A stretch of 31,312 bases of DNA from Chara braunii (taxonomy: Eukaryota > Streptophyta > Charophyceae > Charales > Characeae), in assembly GCA_003427395.1 (NCBI GenBank), contig BFEA01000210.1, positions 2,025,719 to 2,057,030 on the forward strand, given 5' to 3'. Positions 7,061 to 16,910 of this stretch are shown here, piece by piece (the stretch's first letter is position 1; each line of letters begins with the position of its first letter). The notes beneath the pieces are model-generated. The model searched no databases and had not been told where the DNA came from. It was given only the letters and a program-made list of their open reading frames with translations. Made by a program: the position numbers and the translations under genes.

Positions 7061-9508
7061 GAAGGTTGGGCCAATTACGGGAAATCGGGATCGGTGGGAG
7101 ATTGCATCAGTATCCTTGTTTCTTCGTTTTTTTCATCGTTTCTTTTCGGATGGCTGGGTTCGGCGCGGGGTGTGTCCTAGGACGGCCGGTTGATTGATTG
7201 GTTGGCTTGCCACCATGCGCACGACTAACAAATGTTGACGTCGTTTCTTTTGTTTCGGTTTCGATCTTTTGGGCGCGGACATCGCGCGGGAAATGGCTTC
7301 GTTCCTTTTGAATTTTCTTTTAATTCTTTTTCGAATTTTGTCGAGCCTTGATGGCTCTCGAAATTTCGGACTTTTCTTTCCGAAGCTTGTGCTTTGTGCT
7401 TTTTCGCATTAGACAGGAATTTAGGAATTTTGTAATTAGGATTTCCTTTGCCGCGCGGCGCTTTTTGTTTACGCGCTTCTTCATGCGGCTGCAACGGAAC
7501 TCTGATTAGTCGGCGCCTTTAATCGTGTGTGTAACTGTAATTTTAGGCGGGCGCCATTATAACTGTATCTTTCTTCTTGCGCTTCGTCTTTTCCGGTCTT
7601 CTCTTTTTTCTTTCTACTCTGTTTTGGTAGCCGCGGTCTGCATGATCGGATCGGTGCGTGGAGAGCGGCTACGTCCCCCACACCGCGATCAGGTCATGCA
7701 GACGTAGGCAATCCCTCCTTTTTTGTCCCTCCTAAGTCTTTGTAATTCCGTGTTTTTCCCGCATGCATGCACACTATAAATTTCGGCTGCGTGATTAGTT
7801 AACTCTCTTAACCAGCTGTTGGAAGCTCGGGGTTGCACAATCAGAGAAGGGTCGGCACACGAGCGAAGTAAGAGGTGAGTAGAGCAGGAGTCGGGCGACC
7901 CGACGAGCTGGTGCCAAACGTGCGGGGTTGACGCGGGCCACGACGGACTGTGGGCAGGCGAACCTGACGGGTGCGGGAGGACTAAGTGGGGTGACGGCTT
8001 CGTGGGTTGGTGCGCGACGACGGACTGTCCGCATCGGAGAAGAAGAGAGAGGGAGAGAGAGTTGAGGTTGATGAACGTGGATTTGCTGTTTCTTTTATCC
8101 TTTCCCCCCCTGCCCCTGTCTCGTGTATATAAATTTTGATTTCGGCTCTGGGCGATCTGCCCGATTTCTGTTTTTCGAAATTTGGACTTGGGTTTTTGGT
8201 CACACTTGTCCTTGCGATTTTTTTTTCCACCTCTAAGGCACTGTGTGTATGACTGTTGAATGTAGGGATGTATGGATGCCATGGTTGATTGCTTATCCTT
8301 ATGCCGGATCCTTGTCTTTGCTTTTGTTTATAGCATTTGATGCACACGTAAGTAGAATAGGAATTTTGCACAATCGTTAATCCTGTCCTTATCTTCGCGT
8401 GTCTTTTGATCGGGATGATTGTGGTCGTTGCATCTTGCATGCTCAAAACAGCCCGGAGTAATTAGACGATCGGATGCCGAGTCCGGCGAACGCCGCGTGA
8501 GGACACGTGTAAAACGTGATCTGAGTTGCACACTTACATGTATCCCCGTGCGTTGATTCGTCAATCTCAAAGGGACCGTTGATCACAGGCGCACTGTCTG
8601 ATTGGACGGGGCCATCCTGGGGTCCGCAACAGTGCAGTCGTCCCGCCCGAACACGTGCAAGCCCGACGTAATTTGTGTGGCCTGCACGTGCTCGCACGCG
8701 GCGATCGCGATCACCACAAACCCGCCTTTAGGCAACCTATAACACCACAATGACACAATGACGTGATCCTGGGATTCCGACTCATCATACGACCCGGATT
8801 ACTTTACCCCTTGGATAAACGAAGCCCTTCGACATAGGTACCCGTGTCTAATCGAGAGCCGACTGTGCCCTCGGGAATTTCACTGCGCCACTACCAACGA
8901 TCCCCGGTGCTCTGATTTCCCCTCCTCGGATCATACCTACTACTTGATCCACCTCGGATTTGTCGTTATCTCCGCTAGCTTCCCCCCCTTCCGACTTCTT
9001 CTTCCATATTATCGGCTCAGTGTAATCCTATGGCCGGCCATAGCCCCCTACTAGCCCAACACACCCTGTGGGAATTGCCGACGACTCGGCGATCAGAGAA
9101 CCCCGGAATTCCGGAGGCCTAACCCGAACGCACGACGACCAACGCCACGTGGCAACTCTTGACGGCCTGACTCATCGGAACCCCATCCACCCCGAAGGGA
9201 CCCGCCCGCGAACCGCCGTCCCCGAAACCAATGGCTCACTCCGTCTTGAGCGACCCGCGCATACCATCTGCCTTGTAACCCAAAGTGGTCCGCCCTCTCC
9301 GCCAAATTGCACTCGTGCCCCCGAAAGACCTTGTCACAGGGGATCTCAGTTCTGATCTGGGACTCCGCTTTCCCAAAAATCCTTGGCACACCCCTTTTCG
9401 CACTTCCAGGCCCACATCCTACTCCGATCAGTAAGTCGCGCTGTGTGTGAGGTTGGGCGTCACAGCCCCCTTTAGCCAAGGTCTAACCTATGACACCCCC
9501 TGAGCAAT
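7061..9508. other. No gene seen; T-rich and C-rich tracts with two TATA-like sites
   Basis: The stretch from 7100 to 7630 is T-rich. Antisense Lys-rich ORFs there are compositional. TATA-like sequences are CTATAAATTT at 7773-7782 and GTATATAAATT at 8124-8134, each followed by a TTTCGG or TTTTGATTTCGG motif. From 8450 to 9480 the DNA is C-rich with no convincing ORF. GTCACAGCCCCC and TGACACCCCCTGAG near 9459-9504 resemble LTR starts of plant retroelements, but no partner LTR was found. Confidence 0.35.
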
Positions 9509-9522
9509 GTGGGTATACCCAC
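9509..9522. repeat. 14-bp perfect palindrome
   Basis: GTGGGTATACCCAC is self-complementary. It lies just upstream of the 9559/9684 direct repeat. Confidence 0.9.
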
Positions 9523-9558
9523 CTAGCACAGCTGTTGTCGATTATTCTAGTTGTTAAT

Positions 9559-9724
9559 ACGACCTAGAGGTTCTAACCCATCATGAGGAGGTGATACGGC
9601 CACCATTCGCCTTCCTACCTAAATCGTTCACAAGATCCCACTTCAGTCGCTTTTTTTGTAGTTGTACTGCCATTGTTCTGATGACGACCTAGAGGTTCTA
9701 GCCTATTATTAGTAGATGTACGGC
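9559..9724 (+). repeat. Direct repeat of about 42 bp, 125-bp spacing
   Basis: ACGACCTAGAGGTTCTA is exact at 9559 and 9684. A diverged match continues through TACGGC (to about 9600 and 9724). This suggests an old 125-bp tandem duplication. Confidence 0.75.
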
Positions 9725-9774
9725 GATTGTCCGCTTCTTCACCTTAAAGCACCAGTACTTGGCCCATACATCGG

Positions 9775-10110
9775 TTGTGGCACTACCCCGTTAACGCGCC
9801 GCGCCTTTAGGGTTTTGGGGTACCGGACCACAATGGCTGGAGGCGCCAGCCAAACTAAAAACAAAAAGTCGGACTGGCGGTTCGTCAAAACTCGGCGCGC
9901 AGGGTGCTCCGAGGCCCGGCATCCATAGCTGGGCCAGGTACTGGTGGTTTAAACCACCAGTACCTTTCTCATCTATCGATGTCAAGCCGAAAATTGCCCT
10001 GCGCTCCAAAAAAAATTGAGCCAGCGGCGGCCTCATTTTGGTTGGTGCTGCCAGTAATTTTGGTCCGGTACGTCGAAAGTTGCCCGTGTCTTGGGGGCGC
10101 TAGTCACAAC
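9775..10110. repeat. Long imperfect inverted repeat (foldback) with 30-bp perfect centre
   Basis: The centre, 9936-9965, is a perfect palindrome with half-site AGGTACTGGTGGTTT. Outward, the arms diverge but remain homologous. GTACCGGACCA at 9820-9830 mirrors TGGTCCGGTAC at 10061-10071, and weaker pairing continues to about 9775 and 10110. Translations of opposite strands give the same peptide start (GTGGLNHQYL, then a CAP motif), which independently shows the inverted duplication. A third partial copy of the arm, CACCAGTAC then TTGGCCCA, lies at 9750-9766. It could be a MITE, a foldback element or a young small-RNA hairpin locus. Confidence 0.85.
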
Positions 10111-12225
10111 TAGAGGGAAGCCGGCAACCAATGACGAGTGGATGGCAGGACCCACGCGAGTCAAGTTGGAAAATGGAACAACAAACGTACATCAATTTTC
10201 GGGCGGGCACTCGTCATTAATAACGTGGTCCTCGCCACACTCTGGTACAAGGCCATCCTATGGCCCATGAGTAATGGGGGGCTCCAAGTACTAAAACGAC
10301 AGCTAGCGGTGTCGGTGCAAATACCCTGACAAGGGTATCCGCCCTAGTTTTTGCAAGTGACAGAAAGTAAGTTTAAAAATCTAAATGTACCGCGCAAGTC
10401 GCGGCTAAGTCTGTTGAGTTACACTACTGGGATGGTGGACTAGAGTACAGCGTGAGTGGGCGCGCGGTCTTAGGGCGCGCGTGTGATTCCTACGCTTGAT
10501 TAGGCAGCCGGCTTAGTTGGCCGGCCTGAATTTTTGTTATTATAAATAAAAGGTTTGTTCTTATTCGGGACAGTTGACCGTTGGTAATCCGATATACGGA
10601 GTGGGGTGCGAGGCGACCATGGCACAAAGGGGGCAAGCCAATGCGGATGCCTAGTAACGGCGTGCTTAGCTAGAAGGAGGGATGAGGGCCGGGGCTGATT
10701 CCTAGGCCTGGGGGCTGAACAGCACCCGTTTATATATGGTACCGCCTGTGTTAGTTCCAGGCTTGGGCTTAGCCCTAAAGGTTACGGTACTGGACTTACA
10801 CGACGGAGATACGGGGATCGAGGCCAGCGGATGGCGGCGCAGGAGTAAGGAGCGTTGAAAGGCTGAGGGGTAACGGGTCCCGCGGGACTATCCTCCTTAG
10901 TTTTTTGGGGGGAATCCGAGCGCGGGCCCGTTTTGATTCAAACTTTCTATTTTTATTTTTATACATGTATATATATATTTTCCTCTTCATTTTTTATTTT
11001 TTTTGTCAGTATCGGCTTCGAGCCCGGGGCGACGGGCCATGAGTACGACTTGGCGGGTACTCCGCATAGGCTATTGGGATGCAGGACGTGGTAGGAACTA
11101 GGCAAAAAAGGGCCACGATAAGCAGGAAGGCCTGCGTGATCGACTATGCTGGAGGGCAGGTGTTTTGCCCTGCACTAAGTGGGGCCGACATAAAGACCAG
11201 TTAGTTGTTGATGAGTGTCGCAGGGCGCTGCCCCTATAGAGTCCTTCGAGACCTCCGTAAAAATTGGAACGATATGGAGAAGGCTAGCCTGGTCCCTGCG
11301 CAAGGATGACGCGCATAAATACCGAGGAGGCCCGGTGGTTCAGGCTTCCTATTCTGCATTCTCACTGCTGAAAAGTAGTTGACTAAGTGTCAGGGGGCAA
11401 CGGAGCGATAGCGCAGTTGGAGCAGGCGCTGTGGGATTGCTTCGGCCGGTCGCTGCGCACAGAGGGTGCATGCGGGATAAGCGGTCGGACAGATAGGGCC
11501 GGGTCGCCGGGACGACCAGGCGTAGCGCTAGCAACGGGGAGCGAGGAGAGGCAGTGGAGTGACGAGCGCTAGGCTGGTAAGGTAGAGCAGCAAAAAGAAG
11601 GACGGATTTGGACGGGATCTAGCGCTGGGTGCGTGCAGGGCGAAAGCGGAGATGGTCGTAGCAGAGAAGAGGAGGTGATGGGAGCGGAAGAGGCTTAGCG
11701 CGCGCAATCCTTAACGGATTTCGGCGGCCTAAGAGCCGAATCCAGGGTTCTTGGCTAAGGCGAGTTCACCCATTGTGTTAGATTCAGCCATAAGTTAGTG
11801 GATTTGGAGCTAGGTGGGAAAGACGGTGCGCGGTAGTAACCAATAGACGAGGATGGTGGGAGAGAAAGGTCTAATAACTCACCCGATCCTTCGTGAAAGT
11901 GGTCAAATTGAGGCTCGTTTTGGAGGTTTTAAGGAAGGGCAAGCGTGAATCTGCAGCCAGTTTTGGTAGAAGGTCAGTAAGTCTAGAGTTAGAGAAGAAA
12001 AGCATTGTGCAGAGAGATGGCGAAGGGGCTATGGCCGAAATAGGAAAAGTCAATATTCCGCTCGATTCTTGACGAAATCGACCGAGGTAAAGCCGTAAAC
12101 GGGGTTTTTCTTGTACTGCGAGTTAGATGGTGAAGTTAGTTCGGGTGTTGGGTTAGTAAAATAGGAGTTAATAGTAGTAATGATTGCGCGCCCGCTGAGA
12201 GGAGTTCTGGGATATGGCGATGTAC
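10111..12225. other. No gene seen; short hairpins and a TATA site
   Basis: Holds an inverted pair AATGACGAGTG (10130-10140) and its complement (10208-10218). It also holds a hairpin ATACCCT-GACA-AGGGTAT at 10321-10338 and a TATA box in TTATTATAAATAAAAGG near 10537-10553. A strong-context ATG at 10619 (ACCATGGC) opens only an 11-codon ORF. An AT-rich tract lies at 10938-11005. ORFs are short and match no family I know. Confidence 0.4.
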
Positions 12226-12568
12226 CTGTCCATGTTTAGGCGGTAGGATCATTCGGTCGTGTTCGTCCTAACGACGGAAGTAAAAAAAGGATAGTCGTGG
12301 GATTAGAGACTTACATGTTGGCTGGTGCGTTGTGCACCATATCGTGAGAAGTAGGCTCCCTCTGTCGCCCCGCGCGTACGTCTGGAAAGGAACGTATCTC
12401 TCCATGTTTGGGCGGTAGGTTCATTCGAGTTTTACTTGGTAAGGCTGATGAGGACAGCGCGAGTAAAAGGAGCAGGGTTGGACACCTTACCTCGTTGGCC
12501 GGTGGGCTGCCCATTCTGACGATCGCGGTGCCTGAGGCTGCAAGAAGGGGGAGACCGCCTGCCTGCCT
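12226..12568 (+). repeat. Diverged tandem duplication of about 171 bp
   Basis: TCCATGTTTAGGCGGTAGG at about 12229 and TCCATGTTTGGGCGGTAGG at about 12400 start two similar units. Both continue with ATTCG and, further on, ACTTACATGTTGGCTGGTG versus ACCTTACCTCGTTGGCCGGTG. The second half of each unit is more diverged. Confidence 0.65.
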
Positions 12569-13289
12569 AATCGAGTGGCTCATGCTCTGCTGAAGACTGA
12601 CCAGCGGATCGACCCGGTCAATGCCGAGTCCTGAATCACTAATGGATTCCCTGTGATTGCTGTGTGGCAATCCTAGTGCGGATTCGGACGGACCTGGTCG
12701 TGGTAACGGTCAGGGAGGTTCGTGAGCTAGTGAGGTATGGATGACGGAAGGTGTACCTGAGCACAGTAACGGGACGGTCAGGGGAAGCGGGTTGATCTGA
12801 AGGGGTGGTGGAATGCCCGCAGAAGGCGTTGCTGAGGGATAGGTGCCCCTCCAGACCTGTTCTGTTGTGGCTTTGCGAGGTTGTGAGACCCTCGATTGCT
12901 GCTATTGGTGGCAAGGCTGTCACACCCCCTCTTAGTGAGGTCAGAATAAGAGAGGCAAGTGCAGCTGAGACTTTGGGCATTGTGGGAAGAAAAGTCTGAT
13001 TAATTGAGGGCTTCAGATTCAGAGCTTGTATGCTGCGGTGATACGGCTAAAGCGCAGATTTGTGTCGCGATATCATTGGTCGCACTTATACGGAGTGGAG
13101 TTGTACATGCGGCACACCCTTTTTGCTGCTGAAAGGAAAGAACTCGATGTTGCACTGAGCCTGCTACGGTCCCGTCTTCATTCGTTGCTACGTATGCTGG
13201 CTGCACTAGCAAGTTGCAACTGCTAGCTGGTTGCCAACCATCGTTGTGGACTGCTGATGCTGACTACGGCACACCGTTGCTGGTCACCA

Positions 13290-13925
13290 CGTATTGTTGC
13301 TGGTTCTATTGACTAAGCGCAAGCGGCCGCTGATTCCGTTGACTGTGCGCAAACTGCTGTCGCTGCTATTGACGGCCGCTGCTGTATGCTGGTGGACTGA
13401 TGTGGTACCTGTTGACGGCCGTTGTTGTATGCTGGCGAACTGCTGTTGTAGCTGGTGGCTAGGCTGCGTATTACTACTGGCTGCTGCAGACCGCACGATC
13501 TGCTGCTGCATGCTGTGGCAGACTGCTGCTACATGATGTGACGAGTTGCTGCTGTTTCTATGGGTTGTGCACAGACCACCACTACGGGTTGCTGTTCATT
13601 GCGCACGAACTACTGTTGTTGGTGGCTGCTGCTACACCTGCCGACTGTGCACAGGCTGCTGTTGCTGCTGGCTGCCGTTGTGAACTGCTGCTAGGTTCGG
13701 TGGTTGGACAAGAACGGTCGTCGCTATGTTTGACTGAGCACAGTTGTTGTTGCTGTTGGCAGGGCGCAGATTACAGCTGCCTACTGCGCGCAGACTGCGG
13801 CTGGTGATTGATAGTGTGTGAATTACTGTTGTGTGCGGACTGTTGCTGCTGTTGGCAACAACTGTTGCTGCTGTTGGCAACAACTGCTGTTGTTGTGACC
13901 GCTGCTGAGTGTTGCGGTTGCATCT
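13290..13925 (+). repeat. Degenerate CTG/TTG-rich array
   Basis: The stretch is dominated by CTG, TTG and TGC triplets. It is built of irregular units that start with GACTGTGCGCA-like text (near 13308, 13338, 13641, 13730 and 13778) followed by CTGCTGTTGCTGCTGG-like text. Two exact 22-bp copies of CTGTTGCTGCTGTTGGCAAC plus AA lie at 13840-13861 and 13862-13883. The Cys/Leu-rich and Gln-rich ORFs here are by-products of the repeat. Confidence 0.8.
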
Positions 13926-14607
13926 AAGGGTTGTTGCGGGCTTCTGTGCGGCTGTGGTTGGGTTGAGGAGAGGTGCTGAGGCTCGGGGAGACAGTCCGAC
14001 TGGATAGGTAGGGGGTTAGAGTTGCGATTTTGGAGGTCGTCAGGGGGTTGATTCCGGCAGTTTGATTTTCAGAGGTTGGTCAAGCTAATACGTTGGCTGC
14101 CATTGTTGGGCCCTCAGGTGCATGAAGGTATCAAGGCCCTCTCCTGAGAGTTGAGTTGTCCCCTTCTTGTATCTTGAGAGTCTGAAACCCCTATATTCTG
14201 CCTTTCTTACTCTAAGTCTAATCCGGTTCCGAGAGGAGGGCGGCAGGCGGGATTGCAACCCGTAGGTCCGCACCAAGACTCTGTGGGGAGTCATCCCACC
14301 GATTGCGGGAGCTCTGCCGGAACCTAGGCGAGGTTCTGGAGGCAGGGAACCTTCAGGTGAACTATCTCTATCTGTATAACCCACAACGCCCATATTTGCC
14401 TATTCCCCCTGTAGTTTGATTGGTATATGCATGCCCTTCACTATGATTTTTGCTTTCTCTTCAAGACATAACCAGCCTAAATAAAGGAACACATGTATAA
14501 TGTCAGTTTCAGCTTCTTTGCCTGATTGAAAGCAGATTGTGGGGTTGCATCTGGGGAAAGGGTGGGAGAAAGGTTGTATTGCGTGAGTTTGGCTGGGTCA
14601 ACCAAAG
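13926..14607. other. No gene seen before the hairpin array
   Basis: A 102-codon minus-strand ORF (14085-14393) contains QSRLPPSSRNRIRLRVRK-like text but no recognisable domain. CCTAAATAAAGG near 14474 could be a poly(A) signal. Nothing else is supported. Confidence 0.3.
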
Positions 14608-15338
14608 GTTGGGCCAGTTCCATAAGTTTGGGAAGGCCCAGTGCTATGTTTTATTTTGAATTGCCTGGAGAACCAGACATGTTCCATAAGTTAGGGTAGT
14701 CTGGTTGCTCTGACTTGTGAGGGGTGACTGTGGTTGACTTTTCACGGGCCAGGCATGTTCCATAAGTTTGGGTGGCTTGGTCACCTTGTTTACTTTGGGT
14801 TTTTGCTAGTTTCTTTAGTTCCTGAACGAGGAGGCCTGAGCATGTTCCATAAGTTTTGGTGGCTCAACCTCTTCGTGCTTTGGCTTTTGGAAAAAATGAA
14901 CCAGGCTGAGGACCGAGACATGTTTCACAAGTTTGGGTGGTCTTGGTCCAATGCCTCGCACATGCTAGAACCAGAAAGGTTATAATTTGGCTATATTGTG
15001 TTACTATATTACTTATGAACAGGCTAGTCAGACAGGGTTCCATAAGTTTGGGTGGTCTGACTATAGCTTATCACCAACTGCAGAAAGTATTAATTAAGAA
15101 TGAACTTGTGGTACGAAGGGGCAGGCTGAGTCTTGAGCTGAAGATGATCGGCTAAGTTATATGCTACCTCAAAAGACTAAGTGCAGACAATTATATAAAT
15201 CCTGGATACTTAAACAGTTCAGTGTGACTAGGGTGGCCTAGTCATGTGCCAAAAGTAGAGAAAATTTGTTGTGCCCTATGTTTGTGTATACTTCATGGTT
15301 GGGCTAGACATGTTTCATAAGTTTGGACGGTCTAGCCT
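14608..15338 (+). repeat. Array of seven conserved-loop, variable-stem hairpins
   Basis: Each unit has a 19-21 nt loop close to TTCCATAAGTTTGGGTG, usually preceded by ATG, and is flanked by complementary arms. Arms: A 14610-14615/14635-14640 (TGGGCC). B 14671-14678/14699-14706 (AACCAGAC). C 14747-14754/14775-14782 (GGCCAGGC, two G-T pairs). D 14831-14841/14862-14871 (GAGG, internal loop, TGAGC). E 14910-14919/14940-14949 (GGACCGAGAC, one G-T pair). F 15025-15033/15055-15063 (TAGTCAGAC). G 15302-15309/15330-15337 (GGCTAGAC). A loop-deleted relative, TGACTAGG-GTGG-CCTAGTCA, lies at 15225-15244. Spacers (20 to about 240 bp) are not alike. Stem sequences differ between units yet stay paired. The function is unknown. 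Confidence 0.9.
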
Positions 15339-15619
15339 TATGCCCTATGTAAGCTAAGTATAAGGGGATAAATCATTGAAAGACTATGAACTATTGTTTG
15401 CTGAATTGACTTGGGGATGGTGAGAGTACTTACCTTTGTGATTTGGCCTGCATGTGACTGAGTGATGTCACTACTTAGTCTGAGTTTCAGTTGATAGGTA
15501 GTTGTTTTCGTTGCTCACCACGTGCTAGAGCCATAAAAGTTAGTTTCAAATCCTGCATTTTTCTGAGCTGAGATTTTTTTACTTAGATCAATTTCTGCAT
15601 TTTTCTGGGATCTTTTATT

Positions 15620-16200
15620 TATACTTGGTCTTGTATAAGTCTCGGTAAGCCACTTTCTCTACGGGAAGCGCTGCCGAAATTTCTACAAAACCAAGGAGTT
15701 AGTCAAAACTTTATCTTCTTCAGGATCCGGTCTTGTTGACTTTTTGACTTAGTAAGAATCTGGGAAACTTTTTTTTATAAAGGAAGTGCTGCCCAAATTT
15801 TTGCTAATTCAGGGAATTAGAAAAAATTAGGCCTTGAAGGGTCAAAGTCCTTTTAGATTCTAAACTTAGCTTTGTATAAATCTTGGAATATCACTTTCTC
15901 TACGGGAAACGCTGCCGAAATTTCTACAAATCTAAGCAGTTGGTTAAAATTATGTCTTAACAGAACTCAAACTTTATGTTTGAGTTTATATCTGACTTTG
16001 TATAAATCTGGAAAGTCTTCCTTCCTAAAGGAAATGCTGCTCAATTTTTTACTAGATTATGGAGTTAGACAAATTTTGACGTTCCAAAAATCCAAAAGTT
16101 TGATTTTTGGACCAGTATAAATTTTGCGATGACACTTTTCTTACGGGAAGCGCTGCCGAAATTTTTCTAACTTAGAGGAGTTAGATTATATTTCGATAGG
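15620..16200 (+). repeat. Five-unit tandem satellite with alternating A-B-A-B-A types
   Basis: The core GGAAGCGCTGCC or a variant recurs at 15664, 15782, 15905, 16030 and 16146, so units are 116-125 bp. Units 1, 3 and 5 share TACGGGAARCGCTGCCGAAA and a preceding CACTTTYTCT or similar. Units 2 and 4 share AAAGGAARTGCTGC followed by a CAA-T-rich run. Hairpins with 9-10 bp stems lie at the unit 3/4 joint (15964-15986) and the 4/5 joint (16083-16111). The core resembles text I recall from plant chromovirus LTRs, but that is memory only. Confidence 0.8.
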
Positions 16201-16860
16201 TGACGATTTCTGGAGATTCACTCTGTGTAGGGGAGGTTATGTCAGGGTCTACCTTTGCTTTAAACACTGCTTAGCGGTAGATCGGAGCTTAGTTGAATAG
16301 GGTGATTTGAGTGAGATCGCGATATGAAGATTGTTCTCCATGAACTTATAGACTTAGCTTGGGGATTGGTCTGTCTTGTGTTACTGGTCTTCTTGAATGA
16401 GTCAATTCAGGATTTGGGTTAGATTCAGCTTGATCCTACAAGGAACACCTTCTGTTATCACTGATAACAGGTCGGTTGCCGATTCGTCGGTCTACGACTC
16501 AATTCCAACTCGTCCTCCATACTCAACCTAAAAAGGCTTTAGCCCTGGTGATTTTTATTGTTTCGTTAAGGTTTCACCCGGACCTTTATTGAATGGCCAT
16601 TTAACAAAGGTACTGAGTTCTTAATTATGGTTGGTTGGCTGGAGGTTGGGGCTTGCATGGCTAAAGCGAGGGGTATGAGTACAGAGAGTGGTTGGGGTTG
16701 ACTCCGTGTAATATGCAAACCTTGTTTGATTCTTTGATGTGATTGCAAGTATGTTCTGTGGTTCGGATGTTGGATTTGACTGTCGACGATCACACATGTA
16801 CATATGGTTGTGAGGAGCCTCACTGTGATTGTGAGAAGTGATCGTCACATACTTACCCCC
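16201..16860. other. No gene seen; one 19-nt inverted repeat
   Basis: CTGTTATCA-C-TGATAACAG at 16452-16470 is a perfect 9-bp inverted repeat with a single central base. The minus-strand ORFs here are His/Thr/Ser-rich and unconvincing. Confidence 0.5.
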
Positions 16861-16863
16861 TTG

Positions 16864-16905
16864 TATATATATATATATAGATAGATAGATATATGTGTGT
16901 GTGTA
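16864..16905. repeat. Compound microsatellite (TA)n(GATA)n(TG)n
   Basis: A TATATATA run passes directly into GATAGATAGATA and then TGTGTGTG. Confidence 0.95.
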
Positions 16906-16910
16906 CCTAT

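Noticed and set aside
9093-9479. 128-codon minus-strand ORF and overlapping plus-strand ORF
   Set aside because: Both arise from high GC content. Neither has a domain, repeats or codon bias.
9806-9816. TTTAGGGTTTT, telomere-like
   Set aside because: Barely one and a half units, which is expected by chance.
10619-10654. ATG in strong context after a TATA box
   Set aside because: Opens only 11 codons; no downstream coding frame supports a gene.
11007-11022. CTTCGAGCCCGGGG, B-box-like
   Set aside because: Upstream DNA is AT-rich with no A box and no cloverleaf.
11408-11419. TAGCGCAGTTGG, a match to the tRNA A box
   Set aside because: No B box or tRNA fold within the following 100 bases, so neither a tRNA gene nor a tRNA-derived SINE is supported.
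12909-12928. TGTCACACCCCCTCTTAGTG as an LTR start
   Set aside because: Resembles plant LTR starts, but no paired LTR, primer-binding site or duplication could be tied to it.
14085-14393. 102-codon minus-strand ORF
   Set aside because: Arg/Pro/Ser-rich text without a recognisable domain; no support beyond openness.
14608-15338. CRISPR array or integron attC sites
   Set aside because: Repeats are hairpins with variable stems and irregular spacers in eukaryotic retroelement DNA. No cas or integrase partner of those systems is present.
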